DNA from: Poindextera sp036272595
Lineage (GTDB): Bacteria > Pseudomonadota > Alphaproteobacteria > Caulobacterales > Caulobacteraceae
Length of the DNA stretch: 64,000 nt
NCBI GenBank assembly: GCA_036272595.1
Contig: DATAYM010000058.1
Location: forward strand, 74,844 to 138,843
Direction of reading: 5' to 3'
The position numbers and the translations under genes were made by a program. The notes below the pieces were generated by a model, which was not told the origin of the DNA, did not search any database, and saw only the letters and a list, made by a program, of their open reading frames with translations. Below are positions 1 through 8,294 of this stretch, piece by piece; the stretch's first letter is position 1, and each line of letters opens with the position of its first letter.

Positions 1-708
1 TACCGCCTGCACGGCGATCGCCCGCCGCCGCAGCGCATCCAGCTGGCCATCCCCGGCTGGGGCGGCGAGGCCCAGCCCAGGGCGGACGGCAGTCACGAGC
101 AGCCCTGGCACTGCACGCCCTTCTCCGAGAGCGCCCAGTACGGAATCGAGGTGCTGTACCCGTTCGACCAGGAGCTGCGGGTGAGCAAGTCGCGCGGCCG
201 GGTGCGCCTGGACGCGGACTGGGGCGAGCCGCCCGACGATCTGATGTGGCCGCCGTTCCGCGCCTTCGGCGAGGACTACTACTCCTACCAGATCGCGCTC
301 GACCTCGAGGTTCCGGCCGGCTGGGCGATCCGGACCGAGCCGCACCCGCGCTACTATACCGACGCGACCAATACGACGCCGCTGGCGGTGCCGGCGCTGA
401 TCCGCTCGGAATGGTGGCCGATGATGTTCTTCTGCATCTTCAAGGCGCCGCCCAAGGGCGTTACGCACGTCTTCCGCAAGGACGAGCCGTTCATGAGCAT
501 CGTCATGCTGCCGGCCGAGCCCGACCTGGTCCTGGAGCCGATGCCGGAGCAGGAGGCCGCCGAGCGGGAGATGCGGGCGCGCCGGCTGGCCGCCAGCCGC
601 GACGCCCTGGCCGAGGGCACGCGCTGGCTCTCGACCACCAACACCGTTTTCGACGGGACGTACCGGCGCATGTTCCGCGCCGCCAAGGCCCGCGACCGGT
701 CGGCCTAG
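1..708 (+). CDS. DUF6065-like hypothetical protein, 5' end outside window
   Basis: The reading frame is open from base 1, so the true start lies upstream; the GTG at 151 is internal. The 235 visible residues have no signal peptide or membrane segment. The layout (PWHCTPF near residue 40, then LEVPAGWAI, then SEWWPMMFFCIF and KDEPFMSIVML) resembles DUF6065 proteins, which share a 'GW' segment and a late 'F.kGEPF' segment. Function is unknown. No operon partner is visible downstream, where a convergent His-rich gene follows after 50 bases. The family assignment comes from remembered motif order and is moderate at best. Confidence 0.6.
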   Translation, partial: YRLHGDRPPPQRIQLAIPGWGGEAQPRADGSHEQPWHCTPFSESAQYGIEVLYPFDQELRVSKSRGRVRLDADWGEPPDDLMWPPFRAFGEDYYSYQIALDLEVPAGWAIRTEPHPRYYTDATNTTPLAVPALIRSEWWPMMFFCIFKAPPKGVTHVFRKDEPFMSIVMLPAEPDLVLEPMPEQEAAEREMRARRLAASRDALAEGTRWLSTTNTVFDGTYRRMFRAAKARDRSA

Positions 709-758
709 ACCGGTTGAGGACGCACGGGCGGCGCTCGCCCGCGCGTCCTGTCGCCGGC

Positions 759-1118
759 CTAGTAGTGGTTGTGATGGTGATGGTGGTGGTGGTGGCGCGG
801 CCGCAGCGTCCAGGCGCCGCCATACCAATAGTAGCCGTTCCGCAGGTACCAGCCGCGGTCATGATGGTGGTGGTGGTGATGGTGGTGGTGACGGTTGAAC
901 GGACCATACTGCGCGTCGATGAGCCGCGCCGGCCGCGAAGCCGCTTCGGCGTCCGACGCCTTCAGGCGTTCGACGGCGTTGGGGATAGGCTGAAGCAACT
1001 CGGCGTAGGACGTCGCGACGGGCACGGCGGGGGGCGCGGCGTTCGCCGGTCCGGCTAGCCCCGGCCCGGCGGCCAGGGCGGCGGCGGCGCCGATCATGGT
1101 TACGGTCTTGCGATGCAT
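759..1118 (-). CDS. Secreted histidine-rich protein
   Basis: A 119-residue protein beginning MHRKTVTMIGAAAALAAG. It has a positively charged start, a hydrophobic core and an Ala-rich cleavage region, so export is likely. The middle contains YAELLQPIPNAVERLKASD. The C-terminal half has two poly-His tracts, ten and eight residues long, separated by a Tyr/Trp/Gly-rich linker (WYLRNGYYWYGGAW). The ATG at 1118 was preferred over upstream starts because a GGAGAG ribosome site precedes it and the signal peptide begins there. His tracts in exported proteins usually bind Ni, Zn or Cu; a periplasmic metal buffer is inference. It is divergent from the barrel gene at 1278, with 159 bases between the two starts. 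Confidence 0.75.
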   Translation of the reverse strand: MHRKTVTMIGAAAALAAGPGLAGPANAAPPAVPVATSYAELLQPIPNAVERLKASDAEAASRPARLIDAQYGPFNRHHHHHHHHHHDRGWYLRNGYYWYGGAWTLRPRHHHHHHHHNHY

Positions 1119-1277
1119 CGATCTCTCCTCGGGTGGTTTGGACATCCCTGCCTGAGCGGTAACGCGCCGCGCAACCAAATCGATCCGCCGCCCTGGAGCA
1201 CCGGGCCCGGCGAGCGCAATTGGCATCCCGCGCCGGGCGGGATATCGATCGCCGGCATTTACGCGAGAGGCTCGGAC

Positions 1278-2075
1278 GTGGGCGGCGAGCGGGACTTAAA
1301 GGCCGTCGGCCGATACGCCGCGGCGATGGCCGCGGTGGCGCTGGCGCTGGCGTTTTCGCGACCGGCGCTGGCCGGTCCGCCCTTCATCACCGACGACCCG
1401 GAACCCGTCGATACCGGCCACTGGGAGGTCTACATCTTCTCGGACGGCGCGATCGACCGCCACGACGCCAGCGGCCTCGGGCCCGCGGTCGAGGTGAACT
1501 ATGGGGCCGCGCCCAACCTTCAGCTCCACCTGATCACCGATGTCGCCTTCGACAGCCCCGGCGGCCAACCTGCCCGGGCCGGGATCGGCGACACCGAACT
1601 CGGCGCGAAATATCGCTTTATCGATCCCGGCAAGAGCGACTGGTGGCCCCAGGTCGGGGTCTTCCCGCTGGTGGAGATCCCCACCGGCGACGCCCGGCGC
1701 AACCTGGGCGCCGGCTACACCCAGGCCTTCCTGCCGGTGTGGCTGCAGAAGGACTTCGGCAAGTGGACCAGCTACGGCGGCGGCGGCTACTGGATCAACC
1801 CGGGACCGGGAAACCGCAACTATTGGTTCGCCGGCTGGCAGCTGCAGCGCCAGATCACCGACAAGCTGGCGCTCGGCGGTGAGGTCTTTCACCAGACCTC
1901 GAACATGGTCGGTCGCGGCGAGACCACCGGTTTCAGCGTCGGCGGCCAGTACGATTTCAACGAACACCACCATCTGCTGTTCTCGGCGGGACGCGGCGGG
2001 CTGATCTATGCGGTCGACGGCGCGGCGGTGAAGTACCCGACGACGTACTATCTCGGCTATCAGTGGACCTTCTAG
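1278..2075 (+). CDS. Outer-membrane beta-barrel protein, Phenol_MetA_deg-like
   Basis: A 265-residue protein. The GTG at 1278 has a GAGAGG ribosome site 7 bases upstream, and a longer reading frame from 1113 was rejected for that reason. An N-terminal hydrophobic segment ending FSRPALA looks like a cleavable signal peptide. The mature part starts GPPFITDDPEPVDTGHWE and consists of alternating amphipathic strands typical of a small barrel. It ends YQWTF, a terminal Phe that serves as the usual BAM-complex signal. Related proteins are annotated as 'transporter' or 'MetA-pathway of phenol degradation' barrels without a proven substrate. A strong hairpin begins two bases after the stop. Confidence 0.7.
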   Translation: MGGERDLKAVGRYAAAMAAVALALAFSRPALAGPPFITDDPEPVDTGHWEVYIFSDGAIDRHDASGLGPAVEVNYGAAPNLQLHLITDVAFDSPGGQPARAGIGDTELGAKYRFIDPGKSDWWPQVGVFPLVEIPTGDARRNLGAGYTQAFLPVWLQKDFGKWTSYGGGGYWINPGPGNRNYWFAGWQLQRQITDKLALGGEVFHQTSNMVGRGETTGFSVGGQYDFNEHHHLLFSAGRGGLIYAVDGAAVKYPTTYYLGYQWTF

Positions 2076-2076
2076 C

Positions 2077-2113
2077 GCGGATAAGGGCCCGGAAGGCGCT
2101 TCGGGCTATCCGC
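2077..2113 (+). terminator. Long stem-loop after the barrel gene
   Basis: GCGGATA (2077-2083) pairs with TATCCGC (2107-2113), GCCC (2087-2090) with GGGC (2103-2106), and GAAG (2092-2095) with CTTC (2099-2102), around a GCG loop. There is no T tract, so it may be a transcript-end stabiliser or a REP-like palindrome rather than a classic terminator. Its right arm runs into the first homologous codons of the MarR remnant. Confidence 0.6.
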
Positions 2114-2430
2114 AGTATCTGGTGCTGAGCGTGCTCTGGGAGGACGACGACCAGACCATCACCGGCATCGCCGCGCGTCTGGACCTGGAGCCCAGCACGA
2201 TCACCCCGCTGGTGAAGCGGCTCGAGGCGGCCGGGCACGTGGTCCGGCGGCGCAACCCCGCGGACGAGCGGCAGGTGAAGGTGCTGCTGACCGACCAGGG
2301 CCGCGCCATGCGCGGAGAGACCCGGACCCTGGCGGCGGCCCTGGACAACCGGTCGGGCATGACGGTCGAGGGGCTGGTCGATCTGAACGAGAAGGTCAAG
2401 ACGTTGCGGGACGCCTTTCGCGCGTCTTAG
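2104..2430 (+). pseudogene. MarR/OhrR-family regulator, 5'-truncated
   Basis: From 2104 the frame reads GYPQYLVLSVLWEDDDQT, followed by the winged-helix core (DLEPSTITPLVKRLEAAG) and the DERQVKVLLTDQGR wing. This closely matches the middle and end of OhrR-like MarR proteins. The usual N-terminal 30-45 residues (dimerisation helix and the peroxide-sensing Cys of OhrR) are absent. The frame instead runs back into the stop of the preceding gene with no ATG. A GTG at 2122 could give a 102-residue protein, but without the first helix a normal MarR dimer is unlikely. No ohr gene is adjacent. Probably a decayed gene. Confidence 0.7.
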
Positions 2431-2446
2431 CCGGCGCCCCCCGCCG

Positions 2447-3193
2447 TCAGTGACCGATCAGCCGCAGGGTGACGGCCTTCCAGCCGGGGCTTTGCAGCAG
2501 GGCCAGAGCCGTAAGTTGCAGCGCAAGGCTCCAGGCGGCGCCGGCGATATAGGCCGGATGCAGCTTGCGCCGCGTGACGAGGTCGTAGGCGCCGAGGCCC
2601 AGCAGCAGAAGATCGCTGCCCAGATAGAGCTGGGCGAAGCGGCCGATCTCGCCCTGGCCGAGCGGCGCGGCGAGGATCGGGTTGACGAACCGCGCGAAGC
2701 CGGCGTCGCTGATGTAGATCAGGCCGAGCAGCATCAGGCGCTTGTGCGCCGGCGACGCGCCGCGAAGCAGGAGCCCGGCCGTCGTCAGGCCGACGAAGGC
2801 GATGATGTCGGTGAGCTGGACGCCAAGGAATTCGGGCGTCTCGCCATGCTTCACATAGGCCTGAGCGTCGACGATGAGCGCGGTCGCGGGGCCTAGCACG
2901 ACCATCGCCGCCGCCAGCACGGCCCCAGCCATCCCCAGCCGCCGGTGGATATCCGCTCGTCCGGCGCGGATCAGCGCCACCTGTGTGGTGAAAAGCGCGA
3001 GCCAGCCGACGAAGGCGACGGCGTGGAAGTGGACGATGAGCGGATAGTCGAGGCCATGGCGGCTGACATGGTCGAAACTGTCGGTCCCGAAGCCCGAAAG
3101 CACGGCGACCCAGACCAGGCCCACCAGCAGCAGAAAAGCGTTCCGATCCGCCCCCGGCTTGGCCGAAAACACGCCTCGTGTGATCGCCGCCAT
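2447..3193 (-). CDS. Seven-pass membrane protein of unknown function
   Basis: A 248-residue, strongly hydrophobic protein starting MAAITRGVFSAKPGADR; the ATG at 3193 has a G-rich ribosome site 8 bases upstream. Seven likely membrane helices can be read, including FLLLVGLVWVAVLSGFG, IVHFHAVAFVGWLALFTTQ and LYLGSDLLLLGLGAYDL. His residues inside or near helices (HFHAVAF, RADIHRRLG) could ligand a metal or haem, but this is only suggestive. No enzymatic motif is recognised. It is convergent with the MarR remnant and separated by 91 bases from the hydrolase gene that lies upstream on the same strand. Confidence 0.6.
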   Translation of the reverse strand: MAAITRGVFSAKPGADRNAFLLLVGLVWVAVLSGFGTDSFDHVSRHGLDYPLIVHFHAVAFVGWLALFTTQVALIRAGRADIHRRLGMAGAVLAAAMVVLGPATALIVDAQAYVKHGETPEFLGVQLTDIIAFVGLTTAGLLLRGASPAHKRLMLLGLIYISDAGFARFVNPILAAPLGQGEIGRFAQLYLGSDLLLLGLGAYDLVTRRKLHPAYIAGAAWSLALQLTALALLQSPGWKAVTLRLIGH

Positions 3194-3284
3194 GCAGATC
3201 ATCCCCCCGGACCGCGATTTTATCGATCCGGGGCTTGCGGGCAAGTGACGCTAAGCGCCGCGAGGCGGGAGAAGGATCGGACGG

Positions 3285-4289
3285 CTATCGCCCGCCCGCG
3301 TCCGGGATCGGCGGCGTTCCCGACGGCAGCGGCGCATCCGGGTCGCGGATGAAGCTTTCGATGTCGCGGAAGACCAGTTGGCGCTCCTTGTCGACGATCA
3401 GCAGGTGCCAGCCGTTGGGATAGAAGGCCGAGCGGTCGGTGGGTTTCAGGCCCTTGGCGGCGCGTTCGTGCGAGGGGACCGGGATGATCTCGTCGTGGGC
3501 GCCGGCCAGGTAGAGCACCGGCGCGGCGATGCGGCCGACCAGGTCGCTGGCCTTCTGCATCATCGCCACCAGGCCGTAGAGCGCGTCGGCGCGGGCGCCC
3601 CACAGCTCCAGCGGATCGCGGCCCATGGCGCGCAGCTCTTCGATATTGTCCGAGGGGTGGATGTGGCTGGCGACGAAGTCCGGCGGATTGATCACCAGCG
3701 GCCCGTCGACGTGCGCCACCACCCAGAGCGCGGCCTTGTAGGAGAAGGGCTGGGTCGACCAGCCCCAGACCCCGGGCGAGATCAGGATGACGCGGCTGGC
3801 GGCCGGCGGCCGGTCCGAGGCGAAGGCCTCGACGGTCACCGAGCCGCCCATGCTCTCGCCGGCGACGGCGACGATAGCGTTCGGATAGCGCTGGTGGGCC
3901 AGGGCGACCAGGGTGCGCAGATCCTCGGTCATCAGCGCCTCGCCGCCCCAGACGCCGCGCTCGGGCGAGCGGCCGAAGCCGCGCTGGTCGTAGGCCAGGG
4001 TGGCGATGCCGTCCCTGGCCCAATACGGCCCGGCCAGGTGGAAGGCGTTGGCGTAGTCGTCCATGCCGTGGACGGCGACGATCACCGCCCAGGGCTGGCC
4101 GTTCTCCGGCGCCCATTGCTGCAGGCCGAGGCGGGCGCCGTCGAAGCTGACGAAGGCGTCCGGCTCCAGGTGCGGGCCGGTGAAGGCGGCCGGCGGTTTC
4201 CAGGCCTGCTGCACCACCGGGCCGCAGGCGGCCAGCGACAGGCCCGTCAGCGCCAGGCCGGCCAGCAGCAGGGTTAAGCGTCGGAACAT
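3285..4289 (-). CDS. Lipoprotein alpha/beta hydrolase (monoacylglycerol-lipase-like)
   Basis: A 334-residue protein starting MFRRLTLLLAGLALTG with lipobox LAAC, so it is probably a lipid-anchored envelope protein. The fold signatures are in order: oxyanion segment VHGMDDYANAF, nucleophile elbow GESMGGS (Ser), acid AHDEIIP and His in GWHLLIVD. This matches the monoacylglycerol lipase/lysophospholipase group ('serine aminopeptidase S33'). The start codon lies 17 bases after the stop of the upstream acyl-CoA dehydrogenase gene, so the two are likely co-transcribed. Release of fatty acids for beta-oxidation would be a coherent joint role, but that is inference. Confidence 0.85.
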   Translation of the reverse strand: MFRRLTLLLAGLALTGLSLAACGPVVQQAWKPPAAFTGPHLEPDAFVSFDGARLGLQQWAPENGQPWAVIVAVHGMDDYANAFHLAGPYWARDGIATLAYDQRGFGRSPERGVWGGEALMTEDLRTLVALAHQRYPNAIVAVAGESMGGSVTVEAFASDRPPAASRVILISPGVWGWSTQPFSYKAALWVVAHVDGPLVINPPDFVASHIHPSDNIEELRAMGRDPLELWGARADALYGLVAMMQKASDLVGRIAAPVLYLAGAHDEIIPVPSHERAAKGLKPTDRSAFYPNGWHLLIVDKERQLVFRDIESFIRDPDAPLPSGTPPIPDAGGR

Positions 4290-4306
4290 CGGCGGCCCCG
4301 TGTCGC

Positions 4307-5455
4307 CTAGCCGCCCCGCTTGATGGTCTCGCGGGCGACCACCAGCTGCTGGATCTGGCTGGTGCCCTCGTAGATGCGGAAGATGCGCACGTCGCGGTAC
4401 AGCCGCTCGATGCCGTAGTCGGCGACATAGCCGGCGCCGCCGAAGATCTGCACCGCCCGGTCGGCGACCCGGCCGACCATTTCCGAGGCGAACAGTTTCG
4501 AGGCGGCCGCTTCCAGGGTGACGCTTTCGCCGGCGTCGCGCTTGCGGGCGGTCTCCAGCACCAGCGCCTTGGCGGCCATAGCCTCTGTCTTGGAGTCGGC
4601 GATCATCGCCTGGATCAGCTGGAAGCCGGCCAGGGCCTGGCCGAACTGCTTGCGCTCGGAGGCGTAGCCGACGCAGTCGACCAAGAGCCGCTCGGCGACC
4701 CCGACGCAGACGGCGGCGATGTGCAGCCGGCCGCGGTCGAGCACCTGCATCGCCACCTTGAAGCCCTCGCCCTCGTCGCCCAGGCGATTTTCCGCCGGCA
4801 CCCGGACGCCCTCGAAGATGACGTCGCATATATGGGCGCCCTGCTGGCCCATCTTCTTTTCCGGCTTGCCGACCGAGAGGCCCGGCAGGTCGCGCGGGAC
4901 CAGGAAGGCGGTGACGCCGCCGGCGCCCTTCTTCTCCGGATCGGTGCGGGTCATCACCGTGAACAGGCCCGCCTTGTTGGCGTTGGTGATGTAGCGCTTG
5001 GCGCCGTCCAGCACATAGACATCGCCCTCGCGCCGGGCGCGGGTCTGCACGGCGGCGGAATCGGAACCGGCTTCCGGCTCGGTGAGCGCGAAGGAGGTGA
5101 TCAGCTCGCCCGAGGCGATCCGCGGCAGCCACTTCGCCTTCTGCTCGGGCGTGCCGAACATGACGAGGCCCTGGCTGCCGATGCCGACATTGGTCCCGAA
5201 CGCCGAGCGGAAGGCCGGCGAGGTGCGGCCAAGCTCGATGGCGACGCCGCACTCGTCCTCCATGGAAAGATCGAGGCCGCCGTATTCCTCGGGGATGGAG
5301 AGGCCGAAAAGGCCCAGCGCCCGCATCTCGTCGAGGATTTCCTCGGGAATGGCGTCGTTCTCGGCCACCTGGGCCTCCAGCGGCCTGAGGCGCTCGGAGA
5401 CGAACCGGCGCACCGCCTCGATCAGCTGAATGCGGGTATCGACGTCGAGGGCCAT
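4307..5455 (-). CDS. Acyl-CoA dehydrogenase
   Basis: A 382-residue flavoenzyme of standard length. The N-terminal helical domain has EEYGGLDLSMEDECGVAIE. The flavin/substrate loop ALTEPEAGSDSAAVQTRA is followed by the beta domain, and the C-terminal signature KQFGQALAGFQLIQ and QIFGGAGYVADYGIERLYRD regions contain the expected FAD contacts. The usual catalytic Glu position falls at YEGTSQIQ. It introduces the alpha,beta double bond into acyl-CoA thioesters. It starts at ATG 5455 and diverges from the thioesterase gene at 5527. It is followed closely by the lipoprotein hydrolase, suggesting an operon for acyl-chain turnover. The exact chain specificity cannot be read. Confidence 0.93.
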   Translation of the reverse strand: MALDVDTRIQLIEAVRRFVSERLRPLEAQVAENDAIPEEILDEMRALGLFGLSIPEEYGGLDLSMEDECGVAIELGRTSPAFRSAFGTNVGIGSQGLVMFGTPEQKAKWLPRIASGELITSFALTEPEAGSDSAAVQTRARREGDVYVLDGAKRYITNANKAGLFTVMTRTDPEKKGAGGVTAFLVPRDLPGLSVGKPEKKMGQQGAHICDVIFEGVRVPAENRLGDEGEGFKVAMQVLDRGRLHIAAVCVGVAERLLVDCVGYASERKQFGQALAGFQLIQAMIADSKTEAMAAKALVLETARKRDAGESVTLEAAASKLFASEMVGRVADRAVQIFGGAGYVADYGIERLYRDVRIFRIYEGTSQIQQLVVARETIKRGG

Positions 5456-5526
5456 GGTCTTTTTCCCTTCGCAAAGGCTAATGCAGCGCGCGCAAGTCTT
5501 AAGGCGCGGGCCGGAAGGGAGCAAAC

Positions 5527-5985
5527 ATGGCGGACGGCGACGACTCCAGCGCGATCTGGTCGGGCAAGCCGATCACCGAGGGCGAATGGGCCGGATGGAG
5601 CGCCTATAGCGGCGACCCGTTCGAGGACCTGGCCGGACCCTTCTATGCCCGCAAGGACGAGAGCGGCGAGGTGGTGTGCGCCTTCCGCGCCGAGCGGCGG
5701 CACATGAACGGCGGCGGCTCCATGCATGGCGGCTGCCTTCTGACCTTCGCCGACTATTCCATCTTCATGATCGGCCGCGACGCGCTGACCGGGGTCGGCT
5801 CGGTGACCGCCTCGATGAACGCCGAATTCATCGACGGCTCGCGCGAGGGCGAGCTGATCGAATGCCGCGGCGAGGTGGTGCGGGCCGGCGGCTCGATGGT
5901 CTTCCTGCGCGGCCTGATCACCACCGGCGGGCGCCCGCTGCTGAACTTCTCGGCGATCATCAAGAAGGTGCGGCAGCGCGCATAG
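5527..5985 (+). CDS. Hotdog-fold acyl-CoA thioesterase (PaaI-type)
   Basis: A 152-residue single hotdog domain. The core motif MNGGGSMHGGCLLTFAD contains the HGG turn and downstream Asp used for thioester hydrolysis in the PaaI/4HBT family, and the following SVTASMNAEFIDG strand and ECRGEVVRAGGSMVF strand fit the fold. There is no signal peptide, so it is cytoplasmic. It lies head-to-head with an acyl-CoA dehydrogenase gene, leaving 71 bases for both promoters, which supports an acyl-CoA substrate. The natural substrate is unknown. Confidence 0.88.
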   Translation: MADGDDSSAIWSGKPITEGEWAGWSAYSGDPFEDLAGPFYARKDESGEVVCAFRAERRHMNGGGSMHGGCLLTFADYSIFMIGRDALTGVGSVTASMNAEFIDGSREGELIECRGEVVRAGGSMVFLRGLITTGGRPLLNFSAIIKKVRQRA

Positions 5986-5993
5986 CGCAAAGC

Positions 5994-6163
5994 CCTGCCC
6001 CTCGATGGGGGAGGGTTGGGTGGGGGTGTGTCCGCTGAGTTTGGGTGAAGACCACGAGTGGGCTCGGCGCGGTTCGAGCTCGGCGCCCACCAGCGCCTGT
6101 CCTTCGTCGCAGTGCGAACACCCCCAACCCTGCCCTTCCCCCATCGAGGGGGAAGGGTTCTCG
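5994..6163. repeat. Long imperfect inverted repeat (cruciform-like element)
   Basis: Between the thioesterase and the ABC permease there are 409 bases without a gene. The first part holds two arms of about 45 bases. The left arm (about 5994-6036) contains CCCTCGATGGGGGAGGG then GGGTGGGGGTGTG. The right arm (about 6113-6163) is its near reverse complement, with CACCCCCAACCC and CCCCCATCGAGGGGG. Each arm also contains its own small palindrome. Inside is a further GTGGGC/GCGCCCAC pair. There is no open frame with ribosome site. This looks like a MITE- or REP-type genomic repeat. Bases 6164-6394 show nothing further that I can name. Confidence 0.75.
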
Positions 6164-6394
6164 GGCGATGAACTCTTGGTAATGAGCGGCCGGCCGCGGG
6201 CTGGCCTCGCACATCCGTCGCCTGGAGCCGATCGCTGGAAATTTCAGCGGTTGAGCGCACGGCCGTCCCTGCCGGGCGTCAAGCGGCACGCTGAGCCCTG
6301 GGTCGCCTTACCGGGATTTAACTAGGGATTCCAAAGGGCGCGGATCAGACCCGGCTTGGCCTTCCGAAGGCCGCGCCCGGGGAGGGGCGAGACG

Positions 6395-7534
6395 GTGTCG
6401 CTTGCGCTTTCCACCCTCGTCTACGAATGGCGCCGCTACCTGGCGGCGATCATCGCCCTGGCCTTTTCCGGCCTGCTGGTGCTGGCGACCGTCGGCATGT
6501 TCACCGGCATCGTCCACTCGGTGCTGGCCACCACCGAGCGCTCGCGCGCCGATCTCTTCATCATGCCGGTCAACGCTCCGCAGATGATCGACAGCAACAC
6601 CAGCCTGCCGGCGCGGGTGCAGCCGCTGATCTACCTCAATCCCGAGGTGGTCGACGTTGAGAGCCTGAACGGCGACGGGACCACCTGGGTCAACGTGCCG
6701 GCGCCGGGCCAGAAACAGGTGCGCACCTTCGTGCAGGTCTGGTCGATCGACACCGAACCCGGCGCCCTGACCCTGCCGGTGGACTATCCCGACTCCGTGC
6801 GGCTGGCCCTGTCGGAGCCCGGCGCGGCGGTGGTGGACGTCAGCGACCTCGCGCGCCTCGGCGTGCAGGTCGGCGACACCGCCTCGCTGAACGGCCACAC
6901 CGTCCACATCCGGGCGGTGCTGCACAACTACCAGAACGTCAACCAGCCGACCGTGGTGGTCTCGCGCCAGACCATGCGGATGCTGAAGATCGAGACCGAC
7001 GACAGCCGCATCGGGCCCTTGATGGTGAAGATCCGCGACCCCTCCCGCGCCGCCCAGGTGACCGACGCGCTGAACGCCGCCTCCCACGGCGCCTATCTGG
7101 CCCTGACCAAGGCCCAGCTCGGCGCCAACGACGAAAAGGCGCTGCTGAGCGAGCAGATCATCGGGGTGCTGCTGATCTTCTTCGTGGTGCTGGCCGTCGG
7201 CATCGGCATCGGCATCACCTCGCAGACCCTGCGCGGCGCCATCCTCTCCAACATTCGCGAGTTCGCGTCCCTGCGCGCCCTCGGCATCTCCATGGGATCG
7301 CTGCGGCTGGTGGTCATGGAGCTGTCCTTCTGGGTCGGGATCGCCGGCCTCTTCGCCACCGCCCTGCTGACCTGGCTGGTCTCGTTCGGCACCTCCGCCA
7401 TCGGCCTGCCGCTGGTGATCCGCGCCCAGCCGGCCGGTTTGGTCTGCGCCATGCTGATGATCCTGGCGGTGGTCTCCGGCGCCATGGCCATGGGCATCCT
7501 GAAGAAGAGCCAGCCAGCGGACCTGCTGCGATGA
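6395..7534 (+). CDS. ABC exporter permease, FtsX/DevC-like
   Basis: A 379-residue protein starting at GTG 6395, chosen because GGGAGGGG lies 7-8 bases upstream; an in-frame start at 6356 has no such site. One N-terminal membrane helix (YLAAIIALAFSGLLVLATVGMF) is followed by a periplasmic domain of about 220 residues and three C-terminal helices (IIGVLLIFFVVLAVGIGIGI, then VGIAGLFATALLTWLV, then LVCAMLMILAVVSGAMAMGI). This is the MacB/FtsX core topology. It is the first gene of a three-gene unit with an ATPase (4-base overlap) and a periplasmic adaptor, the composition of DevBCA exporters. The substrate is not evident. Confidence 0.85.
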   Translation: MSLALSTLVYEWRRYLAAIIALAFSGLLVLATVGMFTGIVHSVLATTERSRADLFIMPVNAPQMIDSNTSLPARVQPLIYLNPEVVDVESLNGDGTTWVNVPAPGQKQVRTFVQVWSIDTEPGALTLPVDYPDSVRLALSEPGAAVVDVSDLARLGVQVGDTASLNGHTVHIRAVLHNYQNVNQPTVVVSRQTMRMLKIETDDSRIGPLMVKIRDPSRAAQVTDALNAASHGAYLALTKAQLGANDEKALLSEQIIGVLLIFFVVLAVGIGIGITSQTLRGAILSNIREFASLRALGISMGSLRLVVMELSFWVGIAGLFATALLTWLVSFGTSAIGLPLVIRAQPAGLVCAMLMILAVVSGAMAMGILKKSQPADLLR

Positions 7535-8289
7535 ACGCCGCCCCAAAAAGCGTATCTGGTCGATCGCCATACGCGCTCTGCGCCCGCGGCCTGACCAAGC
7601 GGTTCCGTTCCGGGCGCGGCCATGTGGAGATCCTGCGCGGGGTGGATTTCGAAGCCCTGCACGGCGAGGTGACCATGGTCATGGGCCCGTCCGGCTCCGG
7701 CAAGTCGACCCTGGTCGCGGCGCTGTCCGGCCTGCTGCGGCCCGACACCGGCCAGGTGACGGCGCTCGGCGACGACCTCTGGAGCCGCCGGCCCGGGCGC
7801 ATCGACCGCTTCCGGCTCGACCACTGCGGCTTCGTCTTCCAGGGCTTCAACCTCTTCCCGGCCCTCACCGCCCTGCAGCAGGTGACCACGGTGCTGAGGC
7901 GCCAGGGCGTCAAGGCCAGGCCGGCGCGCGAGGCGGCCCTGGCCTCGCTGGCCGAGGTGGGGCTCGAATCCCGCGCCAACCAGCGGCCGGCGGCGCTCTC
8001 GGGCGGCGAAAAGCAGCGGGTGGCGATCGCCCGCGCCCTGGCCAAACGGCCCGACCTGCTGTTCGCCGACGAGCCCACCTCGTCCCTGGACGGCGAGAAC
8101 GGCCAGATCGTCACCCAGCTGCTGCAGCGCGCCGCCAAGGAGCACGGCGCGGCGGTGATCTGCGTCACCCACGATCCGCGGCTGGAAGCCTTCGCCGACC
8201 GCATCGTCCACATCGAGGACGGCCGCATCCTCGGCGACGGGCGCCGCGCCGCTGCATCCGCCCCTGCCCCCGTCCTCGTCGGAGCCTGA
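7531..8289 (+). CDS. ABC exporter ATP-binding protein, DevA/LolD type
   Basis: A 252-residue nucleotide-binding subunit. Walker A is GPSGSGKST, the Q-loop is VFQGFNLFPALT, the signature is LSGGEKQRVAIARAL, Walker B is LLFADEPTSSLD and the switch His is in CVTHDP. The FNLFPALT Q-loop region is typical of the MacB/LolD/DevA group that drives FtsX-like permeases. Its ATGA start overlaps the permease stop, indicating translational coupling, and the adaptor gene follows after five bases. It powers the export complex from the cytoplasmic face. Confidence 0.94.
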   Translation: MNAAPKSVSGRSPYALCARGLTKRFRSGRGHVEILRGVDFEALHGEVTMVMGPSGSGKSTLVAALSGLLRPDTGQVTALGDDLWSRRPGRIDRFRLDHCGFVFQGFNLFPALTALQQVTTVLRRQGVKARPAREAALASLAEVGLESRANQRPAALSGGEKQRVAIARALAKRPDLLFADEPTSSLDGENGQIVTQLLQRAAKEHGAAVICVTHDPRLEAFADRIVHIEDGRILGDGRRAAASAPAPVLVGA

Positions 8290-8294
8290 TCGCC

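Noticed and set aside
770..895. GTG/ATG trinucleotide-like tandem repeats
   Set aside because: They are simply the CAC/CAT codons of the poly-His tracts read on the other strand.
246..1058. Long plus-strand frame across the His-rich gene and the end of the DUF6065-like gene
   Set aside because: It overlaps two better-supported genes in other frames, has low-complexity Arg/Gly/Val sequence and no ribosome site. It is a shadow produced by high GC.
1113..1277. N-terminal extension of the barrel protein from ATG 1113
   Set aside because: The added residues are Pro/Gly-rich and unlike a signal peptide, and the ATG overlaps the divergent His-rich gene start; GTG 1278 has a good ribosome site.
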